In this document: piece after piece, positions 8,673 through 16,817 of the stretch | Layout of the letters: every line of letters starts with the position of its first letter | How positions within the stretch are numbered: position 1 is the stretch's first letter | Program-made: the position numbers and the translations under genes | Notes under the pieces: model-generated | What the model was told of the DNA's origin: nothing | The model's input: only the letters and a program-made list of their open reading frames with translations | Databases searched by the model: none | Assembly (NCBI GenBank): GCA_936941155.1 | Contig: CAKZJE010000106.1 | Location: 1-64,000 of the forward strand | Reading direction: 5' to 3' | Length of the DNA: 64,000 nucleotides | From: an uncultured Methylomonas sp. | GTDB lineage: Bacteria > Pseudomonadota > Gammaproteobacteria > Methylococcales > Methylomonadaceae

Positions 8673-9773
8673 ATGACACACTCACTGTTAGAGCAAGACG
8701 CGATTTATATGGCACGCGCATTAGAATTAGCCCAATATGGACTGTACACAACCTCGCCAAATCCGCGTGTAGGCTGTGTTTTAGTCAAAAATGGATACAT
8801 TATTGCTGAAGGTTGGCATAGCAGGGCAGGGCAGGGACATGCGGAAGTTGAGGCATTAAAACAAGTAACGCATAGTGTAGGCGCGACTGCGTATGTGACG
8901 TTAGAGCCGTGTAGTCATCATGGCAGAACTCCACCTTGTTGTGACGCGCTGATTAATGCAGGAATTAAACGAGTTGTGGTTGCCATGCAAGACCCGAATC
9001 CGTTAGTGGCGGGAAAGGGTTTAAAAAAACTACAGGCAGCAGGAATTGAAGTGGTTTGTGGCGTGTTAGAAAACGAGGCGCAAGCTTTGAATCGAGGTTT
9101 TATTAAACGAATGCTCACGGGCAAACCCTTTGTGCGCAGCAAATTAGCCATGAGTTTAGACGGGCGCACGGCAATGGCAAATGGCGAAAGCAAGTGGATA
9201 ACCTCAGTTGATGCAAGGCGAGATGTGCAATATTTACGCGCCGAAAGCTGTGCAGTTTTAACGGGCATTAATACGGTTTTAGCCGATGATCCCTCATTGG
9301 ATGTGCGTTTAGAAGATACACAGGTTTTGCAACCGATTCGCGTGGTTTTAGACAGTCAATTGCAAATGCCAGTTTCTGCAAACATGGCAAAACTTGCAGG
9401 TGAAACGTGGGTTTTAACCTGTTGCGACAATGCACAAAAAAAATTGGCATTAGAACAAGCAGGATTTAAGGTTTTCCTGTTGCCTGAAAAAAATAATCGT
9501 GTTGATTTAAATGCTGTGTTTGAATTTTTAGGGCAACAGCAAATCAACGAAGTATTAGTTGAAGCGGGTGCAATTTTAAATGGCGCATTATTAGAAGCGA
9601 GTTTGGTGGATGAATGGATTGTTTACATGGCAACTTGTGTGTTAGGTGATAATGGACGCGGTTTATTTAGTTTGCCCAATTTAAATACAATCGCGGATAA
9701 AAAAACTTTGCAATTAAACGAGGTCAAGCGCGTAGGAGTTGATTTGCGCCTAACTTTGTCAGGGCTAAATTAA
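8673..9773 (+). CDS. ribD: Bifunctional riboflavin biosynthesis deaminase/reductase
   Basis: A 366-residue protein with an N-terminal zinc deaminase domain (HAE at 56-58, PCSHHGRTPPC with C80 and C89) and a C-terminal reductase domain (residues about 150-360, AMSLDGRTAMANGESKWIT, VLVEAGAILNGALL). It catalyses the second and third steps of riboflavin synthesis after GTP cyclohydrolase II. It stands alone, not in a rib operon, and lies just before the C1-cofactor cluster. RibD-like reductases have also been recruited to dihydromethanopterin reduction in some methylotrophs. Here the complete deaminase domain argues for a true RibD. Confidence 0.92.
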   Translation: MTHSLLEQDAIYMARALELAQYGLYTTSPNPRVGCVLVKNGYIIAEGWHSRAGQGHAEVEALKQVTHSVGATAYVTLEPCSHHGRTPPCCDALINAGIKRVVVAMQDPNPLVAGKGLKKLQAAGIEVVCGVLENEAQALNRGFIKRMLTGKPFVRSKLAMSLDGRTAMANGESKWITSVDARRDVQYLRAESCAVLTGINTVLADDPSLDVRLEDTQVLQPIRVVLDSQLQMPVSANMAKLAGETWVLTCCDNAQKKLALEQAGFKVFLLPEKNNRVDLNAVFEFLGQQQINEVLVEAGAILNGALLEASLVDEWIVYMATCVLGDNGRGLFSLPNLNTIADKKTLQLNEVKRVGVDLRLTLSGLN

Positions 9774-9834
9774 TTCTAAATTAATTCTATATTGTATTGA
9801 TAATATTAATAAAAATTAAAAATATAACGCACAG

Positions 9835-9880
9835 CAAGCTAAACATATAAAAATATTTTTGCTGTTTAGCTTGTAATTTT
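9835..9880 (+). terminator. Inverted repeat after ribD, probable terminator
   Basis: Arms CAAGCTAAACA (9835-9845) and TGTTTAGCTTG (9863-9873), then TAATTTTC. It lies between ribD and the ATP-grasp gene in a very A/T-rich spacer. The T-run is weak, so efficiency is uncertain. Confidence 0.5.
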
Positions 9881-9909
9881 CACAATCAACACCATTTTCA
9901 AAATTCAAC

Positions 9910-10812
9910 GTGGGAAAAATAGCCATTTTTACTGATGACCCCGGCTGGCACGGTAAGCAATTAAAACTTGCTTTTGCCAAGCAAGGTTACGATAGCCATT
10001 ATGTTTCGTTAACCGAAGCAAAAATTCAACTCGAAGAATCAGGACTGCCGATTAGGTTGCCTGAATTTGCAAACGCATTGCCCGATGCTGTGTTTGTGCG
10101 TGGCGTACCGGGCGGCTCTCTGGAAGAAGTTGTGTTTTATTTAGATATATTGCACGCTTTCAAACTGATGAATATTCCTGTTTACAACGACGGACATGCC
10201 ATAGAACGTAGTGTTGATAAAGGCATGACCAGTTTTTTGCTGAAAAATGCAGGGTTGCCAACACCTGCAACATGGGTGGCAAGAAATCGTGAAGAAGTTT
10301 TAAAAATTGCTGAATTGGAATTGCAGCAAGGACATAAACTGATTAGCAAGCCGTTATTTGGTTCACAAGGTGAGGGAATTCGCCGGATTGAAAAAATGAC
10401 GGATTTGTTTTGGCTAACATCAAGTCATGGCATTTATTATTTGCAACGGTTTGTGCAATGTGCGGGCGAGGGTTATGCCGATAAGCGCGTTTTTGTGGTA
10501 AATGGCAAGGTTATTGCTGCAATGCGCAGGCATGGAGGCAAGTCTTGGTTAAACAATGTGGCGCGTGGTGCTCGCTGCGAGGCGATTGAAGCCGATGAGA
10601 AGTTAGCACAATTGGCAATAAAAGCAGCGGCGGCGTTAAAAATGGATTATGCCGGCGTGGATATTATTAAAGATACAAATGGCAATTACAGCATTATTGA
10701 AGTGAATAGTATTCCAGCATGGAAAGGTTTGGAAAGTGTTTGTAATGTGTGTGTTGCAGAACATTTGGTCGCTGATTTACTAGGCCGTTATTTAAAAATC
10801 AACATGTTATGA
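9910..10812 (+). CDS. RimK-like ATP-grasp ligase of the H4MPT/methanofuran gene cluster
   Basis: A 300-residue ATP-grasp protein. The RimK-type core is visible as ERSVDKGMTSFLLKNAGLPTP, given here as its key pieces SVDKGMTS and GLPTP, then SKPLFGSQGEGIRR (nucleotide-binding loop) and the metal site NGNYSIIEVNSIPAWKG. Relatives add glutamate or other amino acids to a carboxylate. Translation appears to start at GTG (9910): no ATG lies in frame near the N-terminus and the ribosome site is weak. It overlaps the next gene by four bases. In methylotrophs a gene like this sits beside a CitG-like gene and fae, which points to the polyglutamyl part of tetrahydromethanopterin or methylofuran (inference). 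The exact substrate is unproven. Confidence 0.8.
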   Translation: MGKIAIFTDDPGWHGKQLKLAFAKQGYDSHYVSLTEAKIQLEESGLPIRLPEFANALPDAVFVRGVPGGSLEEVVFYLDILHAFKLMNIPVYNDGHAIERSVDKGMTSFLLKNAGLPTPATWVARNREEVLKIAELELQQGHKLISKPLFGSQGEGIRRIEKMTDLFWLTSSHGIYYLQRFVQCAGEGYADKRVFVVNGKVIAAMRRHGGKSWLNNVARGARCEAIEADEKLAQLAIKAAAALKMDYAGVDIIKDTNGNYSIIEVNSIPAWKGLESVCNVCVAEHLVADLLGRYLKINML

Positions 10813-11675
10813 TTACACCAGCACAATTAAGCGAAGTTTATATTCAAGCCTGTGAAGTGGAATTACAAGCTTTTAAACCTGGCAATGTCAGTGTTTACAA
10901 CGATGGTCATGATATGACCGTAGAAGATTTTAGAATCAGTGCAAAAGTCAGTGCAGATGCGATTGTGAATCCTGATTATTGTTTAGGTGAAAAAATTTTC
11001 TATGCCGTTAAAGCGACACGCGAAGCTGTAGGATGTAATACAAATTTGGGGATTATTTTGCTTTGTGCGCCGCTAATTAGCGCGGCTTATCAGGTGACTG
11101 ACGCATTTTCGTTACGGCAAGCGTTGGCTCAAGTCTTAGCAAATACCACAGTTACTGATGCAGATTGGGTTTTTAAAGCCATCAATTTAGCAGCTCCCGG
11201 TGGCTTAGGAAGCTCTGAAAAACAAGATGTAAAACAACAAGCTACAGTAACGCTTACGCAAGCGATGGAGTTTGCTAGTCACCGTGACCGCGTTGCCTTG
11301 CAATATGTAATGAATTTTAAAGATATTTTCGATTTTGCTGTTTTAAGGTATAATGAGGCGTTCAATTGTTTTTTTGATAATTGCTGGGCAATAGTATCAG
11401 TGTATACAGCTTTGCTTTGTCATTATCCTGACAGTCATATAGTAAGAAAATATGGACATCAGCATAATGATTGGGTGCGTGAACAAATGTTGATTATTGA
11501 TAATGCTCTCACGACTCACGCAAAATCTGATTTAATCGAATTACTTTATAAAGTTGATTACGACTTTAAAATAAAACAGATTAATCCGGGTACTACAGCC
11601 GATCTTACTGTAGCGACGATGTTAGTCATATTTTTGGATGAACTGCTTGCTGCAAACAGCAAAACAGATAGCTAA
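10809..11675 (+). CDS. CitG/MdcB-like (triphosphoribosyl-dephospho-CoA synthase family) protein linked to fae
   Basis: A 288-residue protein resembling the triphosphoribosyl-dephospho-CoA synthase family, with FKPGNVSVYNDGHDMTVEDF near the N-terminus, GCNTNLGIILLCAPL near residue 78 and NPGTTADLTVATML near the C-terminus. There are no citrate lyase or malonate decarboxylase genes nearby. The position directly after the ATP-grasp gene (4-base ATGA overlap) and before fae matches the methylotroph cluster arrangement, where the family is assumed to act in C1-cofactor synthesis. The reaction is not known. The 84-base gap to fae carries a separate strong ribosome site. Confidence 0.8.
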   Translation: MITPAQLSEVYIQACEVELQAFKPGNVSVYNDGHDMTVEDFRISAKVSADAIVNPDYCLGEKIFYAVKATREAVGCNTNLGIILLCAPLISAAYQVTDAFSLRQALAQVLANTTVTDADWVFKAINLAAPGGLGSSEKQDVKQQATVTLTQAMEFASHRDRVALQYVMNFKDIFDFAVLRYNEAFNCFFDNCWAIVSVYTALLCHYPDSHIVRKYGHQHNDWVREQMLIIDNALTTHAKSDLIELLYKVDYDFKIKQINPGTTADLTVATMLVIFLDELLAANSKTDS

Positions 11676-11743
11676 AAGGACGGCTAGATAGCGAAACACT
11701 AGCAGTTAAAGTGTATTTTTAGGTTTATTTTTTAATTTTCTCT

Positions 11744-11749
11744 AGGAGA
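11744..11749 (+). promoter_or_regulatory. Strong ribosome binding site of fae
   Basis: AGGAGA ten bases before the fae ATG. It is the clearest Shine-Dalgarno of the cluster and fits high expression of the enzyme. Confidence 0.75.
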
Positions 11750-11759
11750 ATCGAACAAC

Positions 11760-12275
11760 ATGGCAAAAATCAATAACTTACGCGTAGGCGAATCATTAGT
11801 TGGTGAAGGCAATGAAATTGCACATATTGACTTAATTATCGGACCTCGTGGTTCAGCTGCTGAGTCTGCATTTGCAAATGCTTTAACAAACAACAAAGAC
11901 GGCTTCTCTACTTTATTAGCAGTTGTTGCACCTAACTTAATGGTTAAACCTGCAACTATTTTATTCAATAAAGTAACAATCAAAGGTTCTAAACAAGCTG
12001 TTCAAATGTTTGGACCAGCACAACGTGCAGTTGCTATGGCTGTTGCTGATTGCGTAGAAGACGGCACAATCCCAGCTGATGAAGCGGATGATTTATTCAT
12101 TTCTGTTGGTGTATTTATTCACTGGCAAGCAGAAGATGATGCAAAAATTGAATCTTTCAACTATGCAGCAACTAAAGAAGCTTTAAAACGCGCTGTTGCA
12201 GGTTCTCCTACTGCGGCTGAAGTTGTAGCTGCTAAAAAAGATGCAAAACACCCGTTCGCAGTAAACAACGAATAA
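11760..12275 (+). CDS. fae: Formaldehyde-activating enzyme
   Basis: A 171-residue protein that joins formaldehyde to tetrahydromethanopterin, the entry step of the H4MPT-linked oxidation pathway in methylotrophs. The whole sequence matches the family: [20 protein letters not shown] with the conserved His22, [67 protein letters not shown] (key parts given). Codon use is biased to the set expected of abundant proteins (many GGT, GTT, GCA, CGT). A strong ribosome site precedes it and a strong terminator follows, so it is probably made in excess of its neighbours. This gene is the main evidence that the organism is methylotrophic. Confidence 0.97.
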   Translation: MAKINNLRVGESLVGEGNEIAHIDLIIGPRGSAAESAFANALTNNKDGFSTLLAVVAPNLMVKPATILFNKVTIKGSKQAVQMFGPAQRAVAMAVADCVEDGTIPADEADDLFISVGVFIHWQAEDDAKIESFNYAATKEALKRAVAGSPTAAEVVAAKKDAKHPFAVNNE

Positions 12276-12304
12276 GTTTTAAATATATTTGCTGTTTAAA
12301 AAAG

Positions 12305-12331
12305 TACCCCAGCTTGCTGGGGTATTTTTTT
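12305..12331 (+). terminator. Rho-independent terminator after fae
   Basis: Perfect stem TACCCCAGC / GCTGGGGTA (12305-12324) followed by seven T. It isolates fae from bepA. Confidence 0.9.
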
Positions 12332-12466
12332 GCCTGAAGCTTTTTAAATTTGTAAAAAATTTCAACGCAAACAATATTCTGACCGATTTATCAGGTATGC
12401 TATTACTTCTGTTATTATTTCTAGCAACTCTTTGAATCAAAAACTATTTTTAGTGTCGTTTAGCCA

Positions 12467-13924
12467 ATGAATCTTAAGCTTTCCATGTTCAGTGCAGGAT
12501 TGGCATTGACTCTTTTTGCACTATCGCCACAAGCGACAGAAATCGAAAAAATTAAGTTGCCTGATATGGGCGATTCAACAGGGCTTCTGATTTCACCTGT
12601 TCAAGAACAAGAATTAGGCGAGGCGTTTTTTCGACAATTACACGCACAGCTTCAAATCAGTGAAGATATAGAAATTCAACAATATATTCAAGAAGTTGGG
12701 CGAAGACTGGTTTTAAACAGCGATGGCCCTAATCAGCCTTTTTATTTTTTTATTGTCACCGATGACAATATCAATGCGTTTGCAGGCCCCGGCGGTTATA
12801 TTGGTATAAATTCAGGCTTATTGCTGATGACCGAGGCAGAAAGCGAATTAACCTCTGTGATGGCGCATGAGGTGGCACACGTTACGCAGCGACATTTATA
12901 TCGCGCTTTTGAAGCGGCAAGCAAATTATCGATTCCAACCGCAGCAGCAACGTTAGCAGCTATTCTCATTGGCACTCAAAATGCGGCAGCAGGACAAGCG
13001 GCGTTAATGGCGGTGCAAGCAGGCAATGCTCAGGCACAAATTGACTTTACGCGTGAAAATGAGCAGGAAGCCGACAGAATCGGAATGCAAACCTTAGTGG
13101 CAGCAGAATATGACCCGCGCAGTATGCCCACTTTTTTTGAACGCTTGCAGCAATCCACGCGCTTTTACGGACAAGCAACCCCCGAATTTTTACGAACTCA
13201 CCCTGTCACGGTCTCGCGAATTTCAGATACGCGCGGACGTGCCGATCAATATCCATATAAACAATATCCTGATTCGCTGACCTATTCATTGATTAAAACT
13301 AAGTTGAAAGTGCTAACAACCCGCGACAATCCAGCGACTTTGCGTTTTTTTCAAAATAGTCAACAACAAGGAACAGAGGAGCAGCGCACGGTAGCGCGTT
13401 ACGGTGAAGCTTTAATGGATTTGAAAATGCAAAAGTTCAGTGCAGCGGAAAAAATCCTGCTGAATTTAATTGCGCATTATCCTGAGCAACCGCATTATTT
13501 AAGTGCTTTAGCCAGAGTGAGTGTCGAAAACAAACAATACGACAAAGCTTTGAAAGTTTACTTACAAGCCACCAAGCAATTTCCTACCAATAACGCACTC
13601 AAAATTGAATATGTCACCAGCTTGTTAAAAGCAGGGCAGCCAAAAGTCGCGCTGCAAGTTTTAGAGTCATTAGCGACAAACTTCCAAGAACATATCTTGT
13701 ATTTAGAACTGATGGCGCAAACTTATGAGGATTTAAGATTGCCTGCGGAATCGCATCGTTATTTAGCCGAATATTATTATGCAACGGGACAAACGAAAAC
13801 CGCGATAATGCAAATTGGTTTAGCTTTGAAATCCAAACCTCTCGATGAGTATTTGCGTGCAATTTTGGATGAACGGATGCGTTTTTTTATGGAAGAAGAA
13901 AAACAGCGGCGTGAAAACAAATAA
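12467..13924 (+). CDS. bepA: Periplasmic M48 metalloprotease/chaperone with TPR repeats (BepA/YfgC type)
   Basis: A 485-residue protein with a signal peptide (LSMFSAGLALTLFALSPQA), a zinc peptidase domain with HEVAH (H134, E135, H138) and the third ligand region ENEQEADRIG near residue 200, and a C-terminal TPR array (about 310-480). BepA relatives monitor assembly of outer membrane proteins such as LptD and degrade stalled ones. Length and domain order match BepA (487 residues in E. coli, family knowledge). It interrupts the C1-cofactor cluster and has its own upstream region after the fae terminator. A palindromic repeat begins seven bases after its stop. Confidence 0.9.
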   Translation: MNLKLSMFSAGLALTLFALSPQATEIEKIKLPDMGDSTGLLISPVQEQELGEAFFRQLHAQLQISEDIEIQQYIQEVGRRLVLNSDGPNQPFYFFIVTDDNINAFAGPGGYIGINSGLLLMTEAESELTSVMAHEVAHVTQRHLYRAFEAASKLSIPTAAATLAAILIGTQNAAAGQAALMAVQAGNAQAQIDFTRENEQEADRIGMQTLVAAEYDPRSMPTFFERLQQSTRFYGQATPEFLRTHPVTVSRISDTRGRADQYPYKQYPDSLTYSLIKTKLKVLTTRDNPATLRFFQNSQQQGTEEQRTVARYGEALMDLKMQKFSAAEKILLNLIAHYPEQPHYLSALARVSVENKQYDKALKVYLQATKQFPTNNALKIEYVTSLLKAGQPKVALQVLESLATNFQEHILYLELMAQTYEDLRLPAESHRYLAEYYYATGQTKTAIMQIGLALKSKPLDEYLRAILDERMRFFMEEEKQRRENK

Positions 13925-13930
13925 CTATTA

Positions 13931-13963
13931 ACGACTGGCAGTCCTTTAAGGACTGCCAGTCGT
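13931..13963. repeat. Dispersed palindrome, family 1, copy A (intergenic)
   Basis: Perfect 14-base arms ACGACTGGCAGTCC / GGACTGCCAGTCGT around a 5-base TTTAA loop. It lies seven bases after the bepA stop with no T-run. Other copies are at 26329, 33803, 40148 and 63178. Confidence 0.9.
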
Positions 13964-14030
13964 GACATCCCACCCTTCAAAAAACACCTACTTTGTTATT
14001 TGTGTAATACACACGAAAATCTAAAAACTT

Positions 14031-14597
14031 ATGATTCAAGAAACAATCGTTACCACCGTCAATCAGCAAGGTATTGTCCATATTGCCCCGATGGGGATTC
14101 ATGTCGAAAACAACGAATTTATTATTCTGCCCTTTAAACCTTCAACCACGCTCAACAATTTATTGGAAACTGAAACGGCGGTGATTAACTACTGCACGGA
14201 TGTGCGCGTGTTTGCAGGTTGCTTAACGGGGCGCAGAAATTGGGCTGTAAAACCCGCTGAAAAAATTAATGGACAAGTTTTAGTCAATACTTTAGCGCAT
14301 ACGGAAGTGGAATTAATCCGCGTTGAAGAGGACGACCTGCGCCCGAAATTATTTTGCAAAACCGTGCATAGCGTGAATCACGCGCCGTTCACTGGCTTTA
14401 ATCGCGCCCAATACGCTGTTTTGGAAGCTGCCATTTTAATCAGCCGTTTGAAAATGTTGCCGTTAGAAAAAATTGAAGCAGAAATTAATTATTTGCGCAT
14501 TGGATTGGAAAAAACCGCTGGCGAGCAGGAATTGGAAGCATGGGGCTGGCTCATGGCAGTGATTGACGATTATAAAGCAGAGGTAAAAAACAAATGA
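14031..14597 (+). CDS. DUF447 flavoprotein-like protein of the C1-cofactor cluster
   Basis: A 188-residue protein of the DUF447 family, which has an FMN-binding split-barrel fold in archaeal representatives. The N-terminus ETIVTTVNQQGIVHIAPMG and the central GFNRAQYAVLEAAILISRL (a helical part of the family) are diagnostic. It overlaps the MfnB-like gene by four bases, so the two are co-translated. DUF447 genes are found in methanogens and in methylotrophs that use tetrahydromethanopterin, which supports a role in cofactor synthesis. The reaction is unknown. Confidence 0.82.
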   Translation: MIQETIVTTVNQQGIVHIAPMGIHVENNEFIILPFKPSTTLNNLLETETAVINYCTDVRVFAGCLTGRRNWAVKPAEKINGQVLVNTLAHTEVELIRVEEDDLRPKLFCKTVHSVNHAPFTGFNRAQYAVLEAAILISRLKMLPLEKIEAEINYLRIGLEKTAGEQELEAWGWLMAVIDDYKAEVKNK

Positions 14598-15268
14598 CCG
14601 GAATGCTGGCGAGTGTAAATAGTTTGGAAGAAGCACTCATAGTGCAACAAGCTCAGGTCGAAATTATTGATTTAAAACAACCGGAACGCGGTGCACTAGG
14701 GGCGTTAGATTTAGAAGTTGTGCGAGAAATTGTCTTAAAAATCAAACAACAAATGCCAGTTAGTGCGACAGTGGGCGATTTAGAAATGCAGCCGGAATTG
14801 GTTTTTAATGCGGTGCAAGCGATGGCAGCAACCGGTGTGGATTATGTGAAAATTGGCATTTTTCCAAACGGCGATATTTTTGCAACGCTTGAAAAACTCA
14901 AAGGCTTAACCGCACAAGGTAGCGCGTTAATTGCGGTGTTATTTGCCGATAATCCACTTGATTTAAACCTTGTTGCAGCGATTAAAGCTGCCGGATTTAC
15001 AGGCGTGATGTTGGATACGATGCAGAAAAAATCCGGTTCTTTAACGCAGCTGTTGTCGATTGAAGAAATAAAAAACTTTGTGACTTTAGCCCAACAAGCG
15101 CAACTTTTGTGCGGTTTAGCAGGCTCGTTGCGGGAAAATGATATTCAGATATTATTACCGCTAGGCGCGGATTATTTAGGTTTTAGAGGCGCGTTGTGTC
15201 AGCAACATAACAGGGCAGGGCAGTTGGATTTTGCGGCTATTCAACGCATTAAACAGGCTATGAGTTAG
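14594..15268 (+). CDS. (5-Formylfuran-3-yl)methyl phosphate synthase, MfnB family (DUF556)
   Basis: A 224-residue TIM-barrel protein. In methanogens MfnB makes the furan precursor of methanofuran from two molecules of glyceraldehyde 3-phosphate. Family landmarks are MLASVNSLEEALI at the N-terminus, EIIDLKQPERGALGAL with the presumed Schiff-base lysine near residue 28, VSATVGD, VDYVKIGIF near residue 87, FTGVMLDTMQKKSGSL and GLAGSLRENDI. Methylotrophic bacteria use a related methylofuran, so a furan synthase fits the cluster. It begins inside the end of the DUF447 gene and is followed closely by the CNNM gene. Confidence 0.88.
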   Translation: MTGMLASVNSLEEALIVQQAQVEIIDLKQPERGALGALDLEVVREIVLKIKQQMPVSATVGDLEMQPELVFNAVQAMAATGVDYVKIGIFPNGDIFATLEKLKGLTAQGSALIAVLFADNPLDLNLVAAIKAAGFTGVMLDTMQKKSGSLTQLLSIEEIKNFVTLAQQAQLLCGLAGSLRENDIQILLPLGADYLGFRGALCQQHNRAGQLDFAAIQRIKQAMS

Positions 15269-15301
15269 AATGTGTCATCTGTTAATTTCCAAATAGTTGA
15301 A

Positions 15302-16612
15302 ATGAGTAATCTTTTTTTAGTAGTACTGGCGTTATTTTTTGTCGCTCTGAACGGTTTTTTTGTGGCGGCAGAATTTAGTTTGGTGAAACTACGCCCAACG
15401 CAGGTACGCGCTGCGGCGAAAACACGCGGTTTGCGCGGACGCATTTTAATCACAATTCATTCGCAGTTAGATACCTATTTATCCGCCTGTCAATTGGGTA
15501 TTACCTTAGCCTCATTAGGCTTAGGGTGGATTGGCGAACCGGCTTTTGCCAACCTGTTAGACCCGATATTTCTGCATTTAGAGATTACCTCGGCAAAATT
15601 AATTCACACGATTTCCTTCACCTTTGCGTTTGTCACGATTTCATTTTTGCATATTGTGATGGGAGAACTCGCGCCTAAATCAATGGCAATTCGCAATCCA
15701 GAAGGCATTGGTTTGTGGAGCGCGATTCCTTTATATAGTTTTTATTGGCTGATGTATCCGGCAATTTGGTTGCTGAATGCCAGTGCGAGTTTAGTGTTAC
15801 ATCTAGCGGGATTAAATAGCGCACACGGTCACGACAGCCATTATTCAGCGGATGAATTAAAACTGATTTTGCGTTCCAGTCACGCAGCTGGGCGTTTTAC
15901 TCGCGACGAATTAAATGTTTTAGCGAAAAATTTGGATTTTAGTGAGTTGGAAGTGTCTGATTTGATGCGTCCAATCCATGAAGTGATTGCTTTGTCTGAA
16001 AATAAAACTTTAGCAGAGAATTTGCGCATCATTCAGCAAGGGCGGTTTAGCCGTTATCCGTATTTTGATCGCAAAGGCGAGCATGTATTGGGCGTGCTGC
16101 ATTTGAAAGATTTGTTTTTTGCGCAACAACAAGACAATGAAATTAATGATCTATCGCATTATCTGCGCCCGATTCAAACAATTTCTGCTGATACGCCCGC
16201 ACTCGAATTATTTCGCTGCTTTACCAAAGGCAATGCACATTTTGCGATGATTGGAGAAAAAGGTGCGAAGCCGGAAGGTTTTGTTACTTTTGACAATTTA
16301 TTAGGCGCGATGGTCGGCAATATTCGAGATGAATTTTGTCAAAGCGATAATGATTGGACGTGGCAAGATGACGGCACGTTGGTAGGGAAGGGCAGTTTGC
16401 CGATATTTTCGTTAGAGCGGATTTTGGGGCTTGATATTGAAAATGAAGAATTGGAACAGGAAGATATTGATTCGGTTGGCGGTTTAATTATGGCGCAATT
16501 GCGTGATATTCCAGACGAAGGGCAGCGGATTGCCTTTGAAGGTTTTGACGTGGTAGTCACCAAAATGATTGGTGCGCAGATTTTGTGGGTTAAAGTTTAT
16601 CCTAAAAACTAA
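15302..16612 (+). CDS. CNNM/CorC-type (DUF21-CBS-CorC_HlyC) membrane protein
   Basis: About 436 residues when started at the ATG at 15302, which gives MSNLFLVVLALFFVALNGFF, the usual beginning of the family. A GTG at 15272 would add ten residues with no support. Domains in order: DUF21 membrane domain (about 1-190, with LNGFFVAAEFSLVKLRPTQ and SACQLGITLASLGLGW), two CBS domains (about 200-325, VSDLMRPIHEVIALSEN) and a C-terminal transporter-associated domain (about 345-430). These proteins are linked to Mg2+ or Co2+ transport or are labelled hemolysin-like; the substrate here is not known. It is convergent with rhlE. Confidence 0.88.
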   Translation: MSNLFLVVLALFFVALNGFFVAAEFSLVKLRPTQVRAAAKTRGLRGRILITIHSQLDTYLSACQLGITLASLGLGWIGEPAFANLLDPIFLHLEITSAKLIHTISFTFAFVTISFLHIVMGELAPKSMAIRNPEGIGLWSAIPLYSFYWLMYPAIWLLNASASLVLHLAGLNSAHGHDSHYSADELKLILRSSHAAGRFTRDELNVLAKNLDFSELEVSDLMRPIHEVIALSENKTLAENLRIIQQGRFSRYPYFDRKGEHVLGVLHLKDLFFAQQQDNEINDLSHYLRPIQTISADTPALELFRCFTKGNAHFAMIGEKGAKPEGFVTFDNLLGAMVGNIRDEFCQSDNDWTWQDDGTLVGKGSLPIFSLERILGLDIENEELEQEDIDSVGGLIMAQLRDIPDEGQRIAFEGFDVVVTKMIGAQILWVKVYPKN

Positions 16613-16615
16613 AGC

Positions 16616-16690
16616 AGGATTTTCAGGGTGAAAAATTAACAGGATAATGTTTTTGCTTATCCTGTTCATCCTAAAATCGTGTGAATCTTG
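16616..16690. repeat. Inverted repeat with ACAGGATAA / TTATCCTGT arms
   Basis: ACAGGATAA and TTATCCTGT face each other over a short loop, with further partly matching sequence outside (CAGGATTTTCAGG, ATCCTAAAATCG). It resembles the CAGGATT-type intergenic repeats of many bacteria. It follows the CNNM gene stop directly. Confidence 0.5.
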
Positions 16691-16725
16691 ATTCGGATTA
16701 TTCTTGTATTTTTCAAAAAATTATA

Positions 16726-16743
16726 AAGACGACCAGTCGTCTT
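16726..16743 (+). repeat. Dispersed repeat family 2, copy 1
   Basis: AAGACGAC-CA-GTCGTCTT with 8-base perfect arms, followed by GAAAATTTTTGCG. The same core and asymmetric tail occur at 42075, 53123 (opposite orientation) and 57295. Confidence 0.85.
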
Positions 16744-16772
16744 GAAAATTTTTGCGTTTTGGTGAAAAAAAT

Positions 16773-16806
16773 AAGACTGACTGTTCTGAAAAGAACCGCC
16801 AGTCTT
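16773..16806. terminator. Bidirectional terminator between the CNNM gene and rhlE
   Basis: Stem AAGACTGACTGTTCT / AGAACCGCCAGTCTT (two mismatches) with T-runs leaving on both strands. It separates two convergent genes. The arms share the CCAGTC core of palindrome family 1. Confidence 0.8.
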
Positions 16807-16817
16807 TTTTTTGCAAA

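Noticed and set aside
13931-13963. Palindrome copy A as a terminator of bepA
   Set aside because: Strong stem but no following T-run, and the same sequence occurs in other contexts including coding regions, so a mobile repeat is the better reading.
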